64,000 nucleotides of DNA from Amycolatopsis sp. 195334CR (GTDB lineage Bacteria; Actinomycetota; Actinomycetes; Mycobacteriales; Pseudonocardiaceae), in assembly GCF_017309385.1 (NCBI RefSeq), contig NZ_JAFJMJ010000002.1:2976001-3040000 (forward strand). The letters are read 5' to 3'. The translations under genes and the position numbers were made by a program. The notes under the pieces are model-generated. The model had not been told where the DNA came from and ran no database searches. It saw only the letters and a list, made by a program, of their open reading frames with translations. This document shows positions 57,640 to 64,000 of the stretch, piece after piece (the stretch's first letter is position 1; every line of letters starts with the position of its first letter).

Positions 57640-58937
57640 TGCCCGAAATCCTGAAAGCACCCGCACCGGTGGCCGGCGAGCGCGGTGACCCGGCCCAGGT
57701 GAAGACCAAGGTCACCGGCATCATCGAGGACATCCGCAAGCGCGGCGACGCGGCGGTGGCGGAGTACTCGGCGCTGTTCGACCGGTGGGAACCCGAGTCG
57801 TTCCGGCTCTCGCCCGAGGAGATCGACCGCATCATCGCCGGGGTGCCCGAGCAGGTCCTCGAGGACATCCGGTTCGTGCAGCAGCAGGTGCGCACCTTCG
57901 CCGAGCACCAGCGGGCCTCGCTCGGCGAGTTCGAGATCGAGACCCTGCCCGGTGTGCGCCTCGGCCAGAAGCAGGTGCCGATCGCCGCCGCGGGTGCCTA
58001 CGTCCCCGGCGGCCGGTACCCGCTGACCGCGTCCGCGCACATGACCATCGTGACCGCGAAGGTGGCCGGGGTGGCGCGCGTGGCGGCCTGCACCCCGCCG
58101 ATCCGCGGGGAGATCCCGGCGGCCACCGTGGCCGCGATGCACCTCGCCGGAGCCGACGAGATCTACCTGCTCGGCGGGGTGCAGGCGGTGACCGCGCTGG
58201 CCGTGGGCACCGAGACGATCCCGCGCGTCGACCTGCTCGCCGGACCGGGCAACGCCTACGTCGCCGAGGCGAAGCGGCAGCTCTTCGGTGAGGTGGGCAT
58301 CGACCTGTTCGCCGGGCCGACCGAGGTGCTGATCGTCGCGGACGACACCGCCGACCCGTTCGTCGTCGCGGTGGACCTGCTCTCGCAGGCCGAGCACGGC
58401 CCCGACTCCCCCGCCGTGCTGATCACCACCAGCCGTGCGCTGGCCACGGCGGTGATCGAGCAGGTCGACGAGCTGCTGCCGGGCATGCCCACCCGCGACT
58501 TCGCCGAACCGGCGTGGCGCGACCACGGTGAGGTCGTCGTGGTGGACTCCGTGGACGAGGCGTACGCGCTGGCCGACACCTACGCCAGCGAGCACGTCCA
58601 GATCCTCACCGCGCAGCCGCGCCGGGCGCTGGACCGGATGACCCAGTACGGCGCGCTGTTCCTCGGCGCGGGCACCTGCGTTTCCTTCGGGGACAAGGTG
58701 ATCGGCACCAACCACGTGCTGCCGACGCGGGGCGCGGCCCGCTACACCGGCGGATTGTGGGTGGGCAAGTACCTCAAGACAGTGACCTACCAGGAGATCA
58801 CCGATCCGGCGTCCAGCGCGTTGCTCGGCGAGGTGTGCGGGCGCGCGGCCAGGGTGGAGCTGTTCGAGGGCCACGCCCGTTCCGGCGATGTGCGCGCGGC
58901 CGCCGGTGGACCGCGACCGGCCTGGGCGAACCGGTGA
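57639..58937 (+). CDS. Histidinol dehydrogenase-family protein, HpsN-like catabolic paralogue
   Basis: NAD-dependent zinc dehydrogenase of 432 aa of the HisD superfamily. Catalytic Glu-His pair in YASEHVQI; zinc ligands by alignment in LSQAEHGPDS, FGDKVIGTNHVLP and LFEGHARSGDVRA. The stretch ARYTGGLWVGKYLKTVTYQE and the GDK in place of GDY mark the catabolic subgroup that includes sulfopropanediol dehydrogenase HpsN, not biosynthetic HisD, and there are no other his genes here. It likely oxidises a primary alcohol through the aldehyde to an acid. ATG overlaps the hydrolase stop by 1 base (TAATG). Confidence 0.9.
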   Translation: MPEILKAPAPVAGERGDPAQVKTKVTGIIEDIRKRGDAAVAEYSALFDRWEPESFRLSPEEIDRIIAGVPEQVLEDIRFVQQQVRTFAEHQRASLGEFEIETLPGVRLGQKQVPIAAAGAYVPGGRYPLTASAHMTIVTAKVAGVARVAACTPPIRGEIPAATVAAMHLAGADEIYLLGGVQAVTALAVGTETIPRVDLLAGPGNAYVAEAKRQLFGEVGIDLFAGPTEVLIVADDTADPFVVAVDLLSQAEHGPDSPAVLITTSRALATAVIEQVDELLPGMPTRDFAEPAWRDHGEVVVVDSVDEAYALADTYASEHVQILTAQPRRALDRMTQYGALFLGAGTCVSFGDKVIGTNHVLPTRGAARYTGGLWVGKYLKTVTYQEITDPASSALLGEVCGRAARVELFEGHARSGDVRAAAGGPRPAWANR

Positions 58938-59698
58938 GCGCCGGCCTGGCCGGGCGGACCGCCCTGGTCACCGGCGGCGGCTCGGGGCTGGGCCGGGCGA
59001 TGTGCCTGGCTCTGTCCGCCGCGGGAGCTCGGGTCATCGCCGCGGGGCGCCGCCGGGAGGCGCTGGCGGAAACCGTCGAGCTGCTGCCGGAGCCGGGACG
59101 CGCGGCTGTCGTCGACGTCGGCGATCCGGACTCCGTCGCCGCGCTGGCCGCGGAACTCGCCGAAGAGCAGGTCGGCGTGCTGGTCAACAACGCGGGCGTA
59201 CCCGGTCCCGTCCGGAACCTGGTCGACGTCGAACCCGGCGAGTGGGACGAGGTGTTCGCGGTGAACGTGCGCGGCACCTACCTGATGTGCCGGGCCTTCC
59301 TGCCCGCGATGATCGCCGCCGGCCGGGGTGACGTGGTCAACGTGGCCTCGGTCAGCGGCAAGCGGCCCTTGACCGCCCGTACCCCGTACTGCGCCTCGAA
59401 GATGGCGGTGCTGGGGCTGACCACGACGCTGGCGGCCGAGGCCGGGCCGCACGGCGTCATGGTCAATTCGCTCTCCCCCGGGCCGGTGGACGGGCCGCGG
59501 ATGGAGCGCAACTTCCGCCTGGAGGCCGAGCGCTCCGGCATCTCCAGCGAGCAGGCCGAGCGGGCGTTCGTCGCCCGCGCCGCGCTCGGGCGCATGGTCA
59601 CCGAGACCGAGGTGGCCACCGCGCTGGTCGCGATGCTGGGCATGCCCGGCCTGTGCGCGGCCGACATCGACCTCTCGGCGGGGATGGTGGCCCGATGA
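58934..59698 (+). CDS. Short-chain dehydrogenase/reductase
   Basis: Classical SDR of 254 aa. Cofactor loop TGGGSGLGRAM, NNAG motif in VLVNNAGVPG, catalytic Ser in VNVASVSGK and YxxxK in YCASK. The fold fits a polyol or hydroxyacid dehydrogenase. GTG overlaps the HisD-like stop by 4 bases (GTGA). It probably oxidises a secondary alcohol on the same carbon skeleton before aldol cleavage by the next enzyme. Confidence 0.92.
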   Translation: MSAGLAGRTALVTGGGSGLGRAMCLALSAAGARVIAAGRRREALAETVELLPEPGRAAVVDVGDPDSVAALAAELAEEQVGVLVNNAGVPGPVRNLVDVEPGEWDEVFAVNVRGTYLMCRAFLPAMIAAGRGDVVNVASVSGKRPLTARTPYCASKMAVLGLTTTLAAEAGPHGVMVNSLSPGPVDGPRMERNFRLEAERSGISSEQAERAFVARAALGRMVTETEVATALVAMLGMPGLCAADIDLSAGMVAR

Positions 59699-60432
59699 AC
59701 CGGCTCAAACGGACACTCGCCGCCGGCGGCAGCGCGACCGGCGTGCTGCTGCGCCTGCCCGCGGTGGGCCTGGTCGAACTCGCGGGCGTGGCGGGGCTGG
59801 ACTTCGTGCTGCTCGACTGCGAACACGGGCCCGCCGACACCGAGCAGGTGCAGCACCACCTCAACGCCGCCGACGCGCACGGCCTGGCGACACTGGTGCG
59901 GGTGGGCAGCGCGGAACCCGCGCTGATCCTGCGGGCGCTCGACCTCGGTGCCCAGGGCGTGGTGGTGCCCCATGTGGACACCGCCGGGCAGGCCGCGGCC
60001 GTGGTCGCCGCGGCGCACTACCCACCGCTGGGCGAGCGCGGGTTCGCCAACTACACCCGAGCCGCCCGCTTCGGCTCCCGCGCCCCGGCCGACTACCTCG
60101 ACGACGCGGCCGCCACCACCATGGTGATCCCGATGCTGGAGACGGCGGCGGCCTGCGAGAACGCGGCGGAGATCCTCGCCGTGCCCGGGGTGGACGCGGT
60201 GATGCCGGGTCCCGCCGACCTGGCCGTCTCGATGGGTGCGCTGGCCGACAAGCCGCGCGTCGACGCCGCGATCGCGGCCGCCGGTGCCGCCGCCGAACGG
60301 GCGGGCAAGCCGGTCCTGCGCATCGTCGGCGACGCCGCGGCGGCCAGGGCGACCGGCTCCCGCTTTGTCGTCTACAACCTCACCCAGGTGCTGTTGACCG
60401 CGTTCCGCGAGCTGGTCCTCACCCCTCGTTGA
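59695..60432 (+). CDS. HpcH/HpaI-family aldolase
   Basis: Class II pyruvate aldolase-type protein of 245 aa. Marks: VLLDCEHGPADTEQV, GAQGVVVPHVDTAGQA, metal Glu in MLETAAACENA and Asp in MPGPADLAVSMG. The family cleaves 2-keto-3-deoxy or 4-hydroxy-2-oxo acids to pyruvate and an aldehyde. It ends the operon that began with the bicupin, consistent with final C-C cleavage. ATG overlaps the SDR stop by 4 bases. Confidence 0.92.
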   Translation: MNRLKRTLAAGGSATGVLLRLPAVGLVELAGVAGLDFVLLDCEHGPADTEQVQHHLNAADAHGLATLVRVGSAEPALILRALDLGAQGVVVPHVDTAGQAAAVVAAAHYPPLGERGFANYTRAARFGSRAPADYLDDAAATTMVIPMLETAAACENAAEILAVPGVDAVMPGPADLAVSMGALADKPRVDAAIAAAGAAAERAGKPVLRIVGDAAAARATGSRFVVYNLTQVLLTAFRELVLTPR

Positions 60433-60445
60433 CATACGAATACTC
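60432..60445. promoter_or_regulatory. LacI operator C
   Basis: ACATACGAATACTC carries the CATACG-N-AT core of the operator family. It directly follows the aldolase stop codon and overlaps a TTGACA hexamer at 60429-60434, about 90 bases upstream of the permease gene. Confidence 0.65.
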
Positions 60446-60462
60446 CCCGATCAGCTGGGGTG

Positions 60463-60490
60463 TTGCGGATCTCGTGAATACGCATACACT
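60463..60490 (+). promoter_or_regulatory. Promoter and LacI operator D of the ABC transporter operon
   Basis: TTGCGG (60463-60468) and TACACT (60485-60490) are 16 bases apart and look like a -35/-10 pair. Between and over them lies the near-palindrome GTGAATACGCATACAC (60474-60489), with the same AATACGCAT core as the other LacI sites, so repressor binding would exclude polymerase. Confidence 0.65.
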
Positions 60491-60532
60491 CGGCCGATCG
60501 CGGCACTGGAACCCCGCAAGAGGAGTGCACCC

Positions 60533-61432
60533 GTGACCACCACGAAACCTCCACCGCGCAAGCGGCACGCGGTCGCCTACCTGCACCTGGCCCCGGCCCT
60601 GATCGCCATCGTGCTCACCACGGTGTACCCGCTGGCGTCGGCGCTGATCACCAGTTTCCGGCACTGGCGGCTGAACGAGACCAGGGAGCCCGGCGAGTTC
60701 GTCGGGTTCGAGCAGTACGAGCGGGCCTTCACCGACTCGACCTTCTACAACAGCGCCTGGGTCACCCTGCAGTACACGGTGATCTCGGTGGTGCTCTCGG
60801 TCGGCATCGGCCTGCTCATCGCGCTGGTGCTCAACCGCCCCGGCCGGCTCAGCGCGCTGACCAAGGCGCTGCTGATCCTGCCGTTCGCGGTGGCGCCGGC
60901 GCTGAAGGGCTTCTCCTGGCGGTTCATGTTCAACCCCGAGTACGGCGTCTACGACCAGATGCTCGGCACCGTGCTGCCGTTCACCGACGGCGTCAACTGG
61001 CTCGGTGACCCGTTCTGGGCGCTGATGGTGCTGGCGATGACCGAGGTGTGGGGGTGGGCGCCGCTGATCGCGCTGATGCTGCTCGGCGGGCTCGGCTCGA
61101 TCTCGCCGGAGGTCCGCGACGCGGCCAGGGTGGACGGGGCCACCGGCTGGCAGGAGTTCTGGCGGGTCACCTTCCCGCTGCTGCGCCCGCTGCTGCTGAT
61201 CATCGTCTTCCTCAAGGCGGTGTTCTCGGTGAAGGTGTTCGACCAGGTGCTCACCACCACCGGCGGCGGGCCCGGCCGGGCCACCGAAACGCTGAACTTC
61301 TTCGCCTACGCCCAGGGCTTCACCTTCCTCGACATCGGCTACGCCTCGGCGATCTCCTGGATCATCGTGCTCGTGCTCGGGGTGCTGGCGGCGATGTACC
61401 TGATCACCATGACCCGGCAGGAGGCGAAATGA
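60533..61432 (+). CDS. ABC transporter permease, MalF-type (carbohydrate uptake family)
   Basis: Membrane permease of 299 aa with six helices (first: YLHLAPALIAIVLTTVYPLA) and the EAA loop DAARVDGATGWQEFWRVTFPLL that contacts the ATPase. It belongs to the CUT1-type sugar permeases. GTG start with AGAGGAG 7 bases upstream. A new transcript starts here, 100 bases after the aldolase gene. No ATP-binding gene is in the window, so the ATPase may lie beyond 64000 or be a shared MsiK-type subunit. Confidence 0.92.
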   Translation: MTTTKPPPRKRHAVAYLHLAPALIAIVLTTVYPLASALITSFRHWRLNETREPGEFVGFEQYERAFTDSTFYNSAWVTLQYTVISVVLSVGIGLLIALVLNRPGRLSALTKALLILPFAVAPALKGFSWRFMFNPEYGVYDQMLGTVLPFTDGVNWLGDPFWALMVLAMTEVWGWAPLIALMLLGGLGSISPEVRDAARVDGATGWQEFWRVTFPLLRPLLLIIVFLKAVFSVKVFDQVLTTTGGGPGRATETLNFFAYAQGFTFLDIGYASAISWIIVLVLGVLAAMYLITMTRQEAK

Positions 61433-62322
61433 CCGACCTCACCGTGCGGCCGGTGCGCCCAGCTCCCCCGGCGACAGCCGCTTCGCCCCGGACCCGGCGC
61501 GTGACGCCGTGGCAGCGGGCCGGGCGCCTCCTGCGGGTGCTGGCCACGCTGGCGATCCTGTTCTTCGTGTTGTTCCCCGTGCTGTGGCTGGGGTTGACCG
61601 CGTTCAAACCGGCGTCGGAGGTGTTCTCCACCTCGGTCGTCTTCACGCCCACAATGGACAACTTCGCCGAGATCCTCGGTGGCGCCAGCGATCTGACCGG
61701 TTCGCTGGTGAACAGCGTGCTGATCGCGGTGGCCACCACGCTGATCTCGATCCCGCTGGCCCTGCTCGCCGCCTACGCGTTCTCCCGGTTCCGGTTCCCC
61801 GGCCACCGGGCGATGCTGCTGGCGATCGTGGCCACCCAGTTCATCCCCGGGGTGGCGATCGCGCTGCCGTTCCTGACCCTGTTCCGCGCACTCGGGCTGA
61901 TCGACACGCACCTGTCGCTGATCGTGGTCAACCTGTCCCTGGTGGTCCCCTACATCACCTGGCTGCTCAAGGGTTTCGTGGACGGGCTGCCGATCGAGAT
62001 CGAGGAGGCCGCCCGGCTCGACGGCTGCGGGCAGGTGAAGATGCTGTGGCGGGTGATCACCCCGCTGGCCGCGCCCGGCATCTTCGTCAGCGTGGTGTTC
62101 TCGTTCCTGTTGTCCTGGAACGAGTTCCTCTTCCCGACCTTCCTGTCGCGGACCGAGGCGAGCACGCTGCCGGTGGCGCTGATGACGTTGGTCCAGCCCG
62201 AGGGCGTGGCGTGGGGGCCGATGGCCGCGGCCGGCCTGCTGGTGATGGTGCCGATGCTGGCGCTGTCGTTGCTGGTGCGCAAGCACTTCGCGCAGGGCAT
62301 GACGATGGGAGCGGTGAAATGA
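61429..62322 (+). CDS. ABC transporter permease, MalG-type
   Basis: Second CUT1-type permease of 297 aa with six helices (VLATLAILFFVLFPVLWLGL first) and EAA loop EEAARLDGCGQVKMLWRVITPL. The N-terminal 40 residues are Pro/Ala/Arg-rich and cytoplasmic. ATG overlaps the first permease stop by 4 bases. Confidence 0.93.
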   Translation: MTDLTVRPVRPAPPATAASPRTRRVTPWQRAGRLLRVLATLAILFFVLFPVLWLGLTAFKPASEVFSTSVVFTPTMDNFAEILGGASDLTGSLVNSVLIAVATTLISIPLALLAAYAFSRFRFPGHRAMLLAIVATQFIPGVAIALPFLTLFRALGLIDTHLSLIVVNLSLVVPYITWLLKGFVDGLPIEIEEAARLDGCGQVKMLWRVITPLAAPGIFVSVVFSFLLSWNEFLFPTFLSRTEASTLPVALMTLVQPEGVAWGPMAAAGLLVMVPMLALSLLVRKHFAQGMTMGAVK

Positions 62323-63677
62323 GGCGGATCCGCACACTGGGCGTGCTCGCGGTGACCGCCCTGCTGGCGCTGAGCGGCTGCGCCGGGACCCCGGCGAGCG
62401 TGGACCTGGTGTCGCAGCTGCGCGAGGGCCAGGCCGACGAACTCGGCCTGCTCACCGGCAAGCCCTACGACAGCACGCGCATCCGGCTGCTCAGCTGCTG
62501 CAAGACGGCCGCGCAGTTCAGCGCGCTGCAGAAGCGCACGGCGGGGTTCACCGCGCGCACCGGGATCGAGGTCGAGTGGGCCAACATCCCGTACGAGTCC
62601 TACCTGCAGAAGATCGTCGCGGAGAGCGCGGTCGGCGGCGGGACCTACGACCTGATCGTCTGGCCGGACGCCTACGGGGCCTCGGCCAAGGTCGGGCTCC
62701 AGCCGCTGGACGACGCGCTGGCCCGGGCCGGCCGGTCGATCGCCGACTTCCCGCCGCCGTTCCAGCAGGCGGCCCGCGCGGGGGACGCGGACACCGTGTA
62801 CGGCATCCCGTTCCGCGGCTTCTCCTACAACTACTTCTACCGCAAGAGCGACTACACCAAGCTCGGCCTGACCCCGGCGACCACCTGGGCCGAACTGGAC
62901 CAGCGGCTCGACGCGCTCAAGCAGGGCCAGGAACGCAACCCGCTGGCCGGGCAGTACGGCCGCAACGGCGGGCAGAACCTCTACACCTGGCTGTCCATGC
63001 TGTGGAGCAACGGCGCCGACGTGTTCGACGCCAACGGGGAACCGGCGTTCGACACCCCGGCCGGCATCGAGGCCACCGAGCAGTACATGTCCGTGCTGCG
63101 CCGCGGGTTCAGCCCGCCGGAGTCGACCAACTGGTCCGAAACGGACTCCACCCAGTCCTTCGAGCAGGGCGCCAGTTCCTCGGTGTTCACCTGGGCCTGG
63201 CAGATGGACGACTTCAGCGATCCGGAGAAGGTCAAGCCGGAGGTCGCCCAGGACGTCGGCGTGGCCCCGATCCCGGGCTGGCCGGGCAAGACCACCGTGT
63301 CCTACGGGTTCACCTGGCTGATGGGCGTGCTCAACACCTCGGAGAACCAGGGCGCGGCGTGGGAGTACCTGAAGTGGGTGACGCACCCGGAGACCGAACG
63401 GGACATCGCGCTGGACAAGTCGGATCCGGCCACCGCCAACAGCATCGTGGTGCACACCGCGAACATGCTCGATCCCGAGGTGAACGCGGCGAACTTCGGC
63501 CTGCCCCGGCTGCAGGAGTCGTCGCTGCGCACGGCCAGGACCGTGCCGATGACCATCGACTGGCCGCAGGTCCAGGACGCGCTGGAGGTGGCCGTCAACG
63601 AGATGGCGCACGGCGCGCCGGTCCCGGACCGGCTCAAGGCCCTGTCCGGCGAAGTCCGCGACCTCGTCAAGCGCTGA
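62319..63677 (+). CDS. ABC transporter substrate-binding lipoprotein
   Basis: Solute-binding protein of 452 aa. Lipobox LSGC with Cys21 after a hydrophobic signal. The mature part is a family 1 sugar-binding fold (FTARTGIEVEWANIPYESYL, GIPFRGFSYNYFYRKSDYTK, YLKWVTHPETERDIA). A Cys-Cys pair (LLSCCKTAAQF) near the N-terminus is unusual for the family. ATG overlaps the permease stop by 4 bases. The ligand is probably the pathway substrate, a polyol or sugar acid. Confidence 0.93.
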   Translation: MRRIRTLGVLAVTALLALSGCAGTPASVDLVSQLREGQADELGLLTGKPYDSTRIRLLSCCKTAAQFSALQKRTAGFTARTGIEVEWANIPYESYLQKIVAESAVGGGTYDLIVWPDAYGASAKVGLQPLDDALARAGRSIADFPPPFQQAARAGDADTVYGIPFRGFSYNYFYRKSDYTKLGLTPATTWAELDQRLDALKQGQERNPLAGQYGRNGGQNLYTWLSMLWSNGADVFDANGEPAFDTPAGIEATEQYMSVLRRGFSPPESTNWSETDSTQSFEQGASSSVFTWAWQMDDFSDPEKVKPEVAQDVGVAPIPGWPGKTTVSYGFTWLMGVLNTSENQGAAWEYLKWVTHPETERDIALDKSDPATANSIVVHTANMLDPEVNAANFGLPRLQESSLRTARTVPMTIDWPQVQDALEVAVNEMAHGAPVPDRLKALSGEVRDLVKR

Positions 63678-63691
63678 GGAGAGACCAGCAA

Positions 63692-64000
63692 GTGGAACTG
63701 GAGAAAGCCGCCTACGCCCCCTACGCCGGGCCGGAGGAGTTCATCACCGAGTGGACCGACCGGATCTGGGTCCAGCGGGGCATCGGGCTGATCAGGGAGA
63801 ACTACGCGGCCGACGCGGTGGTGCACGGCGCCTACGGCACCGGCCGCGGGGCCGAGCAGGTGGTGCGCTCGACGCTGATGAAGATCAACGCCTTCCCCGA
63901 CCGGGTCGGGCAGGCCGCCGACGTGGTCTGGGAGGCACGTGGTTCCGACGCGTTCCTCAGCTCGCACCTGGTGCTCAGCGCCGGGCGGCACACCGGGCCG
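63692..64000 (+). CDS. NTF2-like/SnoaL-type protein (partial)
   Basis: Open frame from GTG at 63692 (GAGGAGAG site upstream) to the window end: VELEKAAYAPYAGPEEFITE, then IWVQRGIGLIRENYAADAVV, and ADVVWEARGSDAFLSSHLVL. The pattern of an N-terminal helix pair and paired strands is that of the NTF2-like superfamily, which includes isomerases, ester cyclases and binding proteins. It is 14 bases after the binding-protein gene and likely belongs to the same transcript. The C-terminus is missing. Confidence 0.8.
   Translation, partial: MELEKAAYAPYAGPEEFITEWTDRIWVQRGIGLIRENYAADAVVHGAYGTGRGAEQVVRSTLMKINAFPDRVGQAADVVWEARGSDAFLSSHLVLSAGRHTGP

Noticed and set aside
57639..58937. hisD of histidine biosynthesis
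   Set aside because: No other his genes nearby, catabolic neighbours, LacI control and HpsN-type sequence blocks argue against it.
1..64000. CRISPR arrays, tRNA or rRNA genes, prophage or transposon genes
   Set aside because: I saw no regularly spaced repeats, no cloverleaf-like tRNA sequence and no integrase, transposase or phage structural protein in any frame; a tRNA scan would be needed to exclude tRNAs fully.

Overview
The window is very GC-rich DNA, with almost all third codon positions G or C, many GTG starts, several TetR and LacI regulators, a Tat-exported and a Sec-exported glycosidase with ricin-type domains, and dense 4-base start/stop overlaps. This is typical of a filamentous actinomycete, most likely of the Pseudonocardiaceae (Amycolatopsis-like). 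That assignment is inference from style, not from a marker gene. I see no rRNA, tRNA, CRISPR array, transposase or integrase.

Region 1 (1-12000) is accessory and degradative. It holds a partial quinone reductase divergent from a GlxA-type AraC regulator, a GH127 beta-L-arabinofuranosidase with a ricin domain, a TetR/hydrolase pair whose hydrolase appears to lack a start codon, a short unknown gene behind a perfect 13-bp inverted repeat, an XRE-NACHT-membrane protein (NLR-like, possibly defensive), and a LacI-controlled GH32 fructosidase with two palindromic operators. A WD40 relic follows.

Region 2 (12000-23550) is CoA-ester, alcohol and aldehyde catabolism. It contains a small membrane protein and a TetR sharing a 29-bp operator repeat, a crotonase, an MHS-type transporter, a GAF-LuxR regulator and an acyl-CoA synthetase. 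Both promoters beside the GAF-LuxR gene carry TACCC-N8-GGGTA. Then come a hydrolase divergent from a TetR with an extra resolvase-like HTH, and a GMC oxidoreductase plus GabD2-like aldehyde dehydrogenase behind a KstR-like box.

Region 3 (23684-54085) is a 30-kb exopolysaccharide locus made of two convergent arms. The plus arm builds and modifies a nucleotide sugar (C-methyltransferase, cytidylyltransferase-like enzyme, deacetylase, SDR, DUF4910 protein, RmlC-like epimerase, PLP aminotransferase) and carries a Wzx-like flippase, GT2 and pyruvyltransferase, ending in a secreted beta-helix protein. The minus arm has a GT1, DegT aminotransferase, AlgD-like GDP-mannose 6-dehydrogenase, GT4s, two Wzz-like proteins with degenerate kinase domains, AsnB, an ADH-GFO/IDH fusion, a heparinase II/III-like protein, a second beta-helix protein (lipoprotein), a Wzy-like polymerase and a PAP2 phosphatase. 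Together they suggest a Wzx/Wzy polymer containing a uronic acid, perhaps amidated, and a branched sugar, with secreted enzymes that edit it. No initiating phosphoglycosyltransferase is present.

Region 4 (54200-64000, runs off the end) is a catabolic locus for an unidentified substrate. A LacI regulator, bicupin, alpha/beta hydrolase, HpsN-like histidinol-dehydrogenase homologue, SDR, HpcH/HpaI aldolase, sugar-type ABC transporter and NTF2-like protein are tied together by four copies of an ATACG-centred operator. It is the best candidate here for an undescribed pathway.
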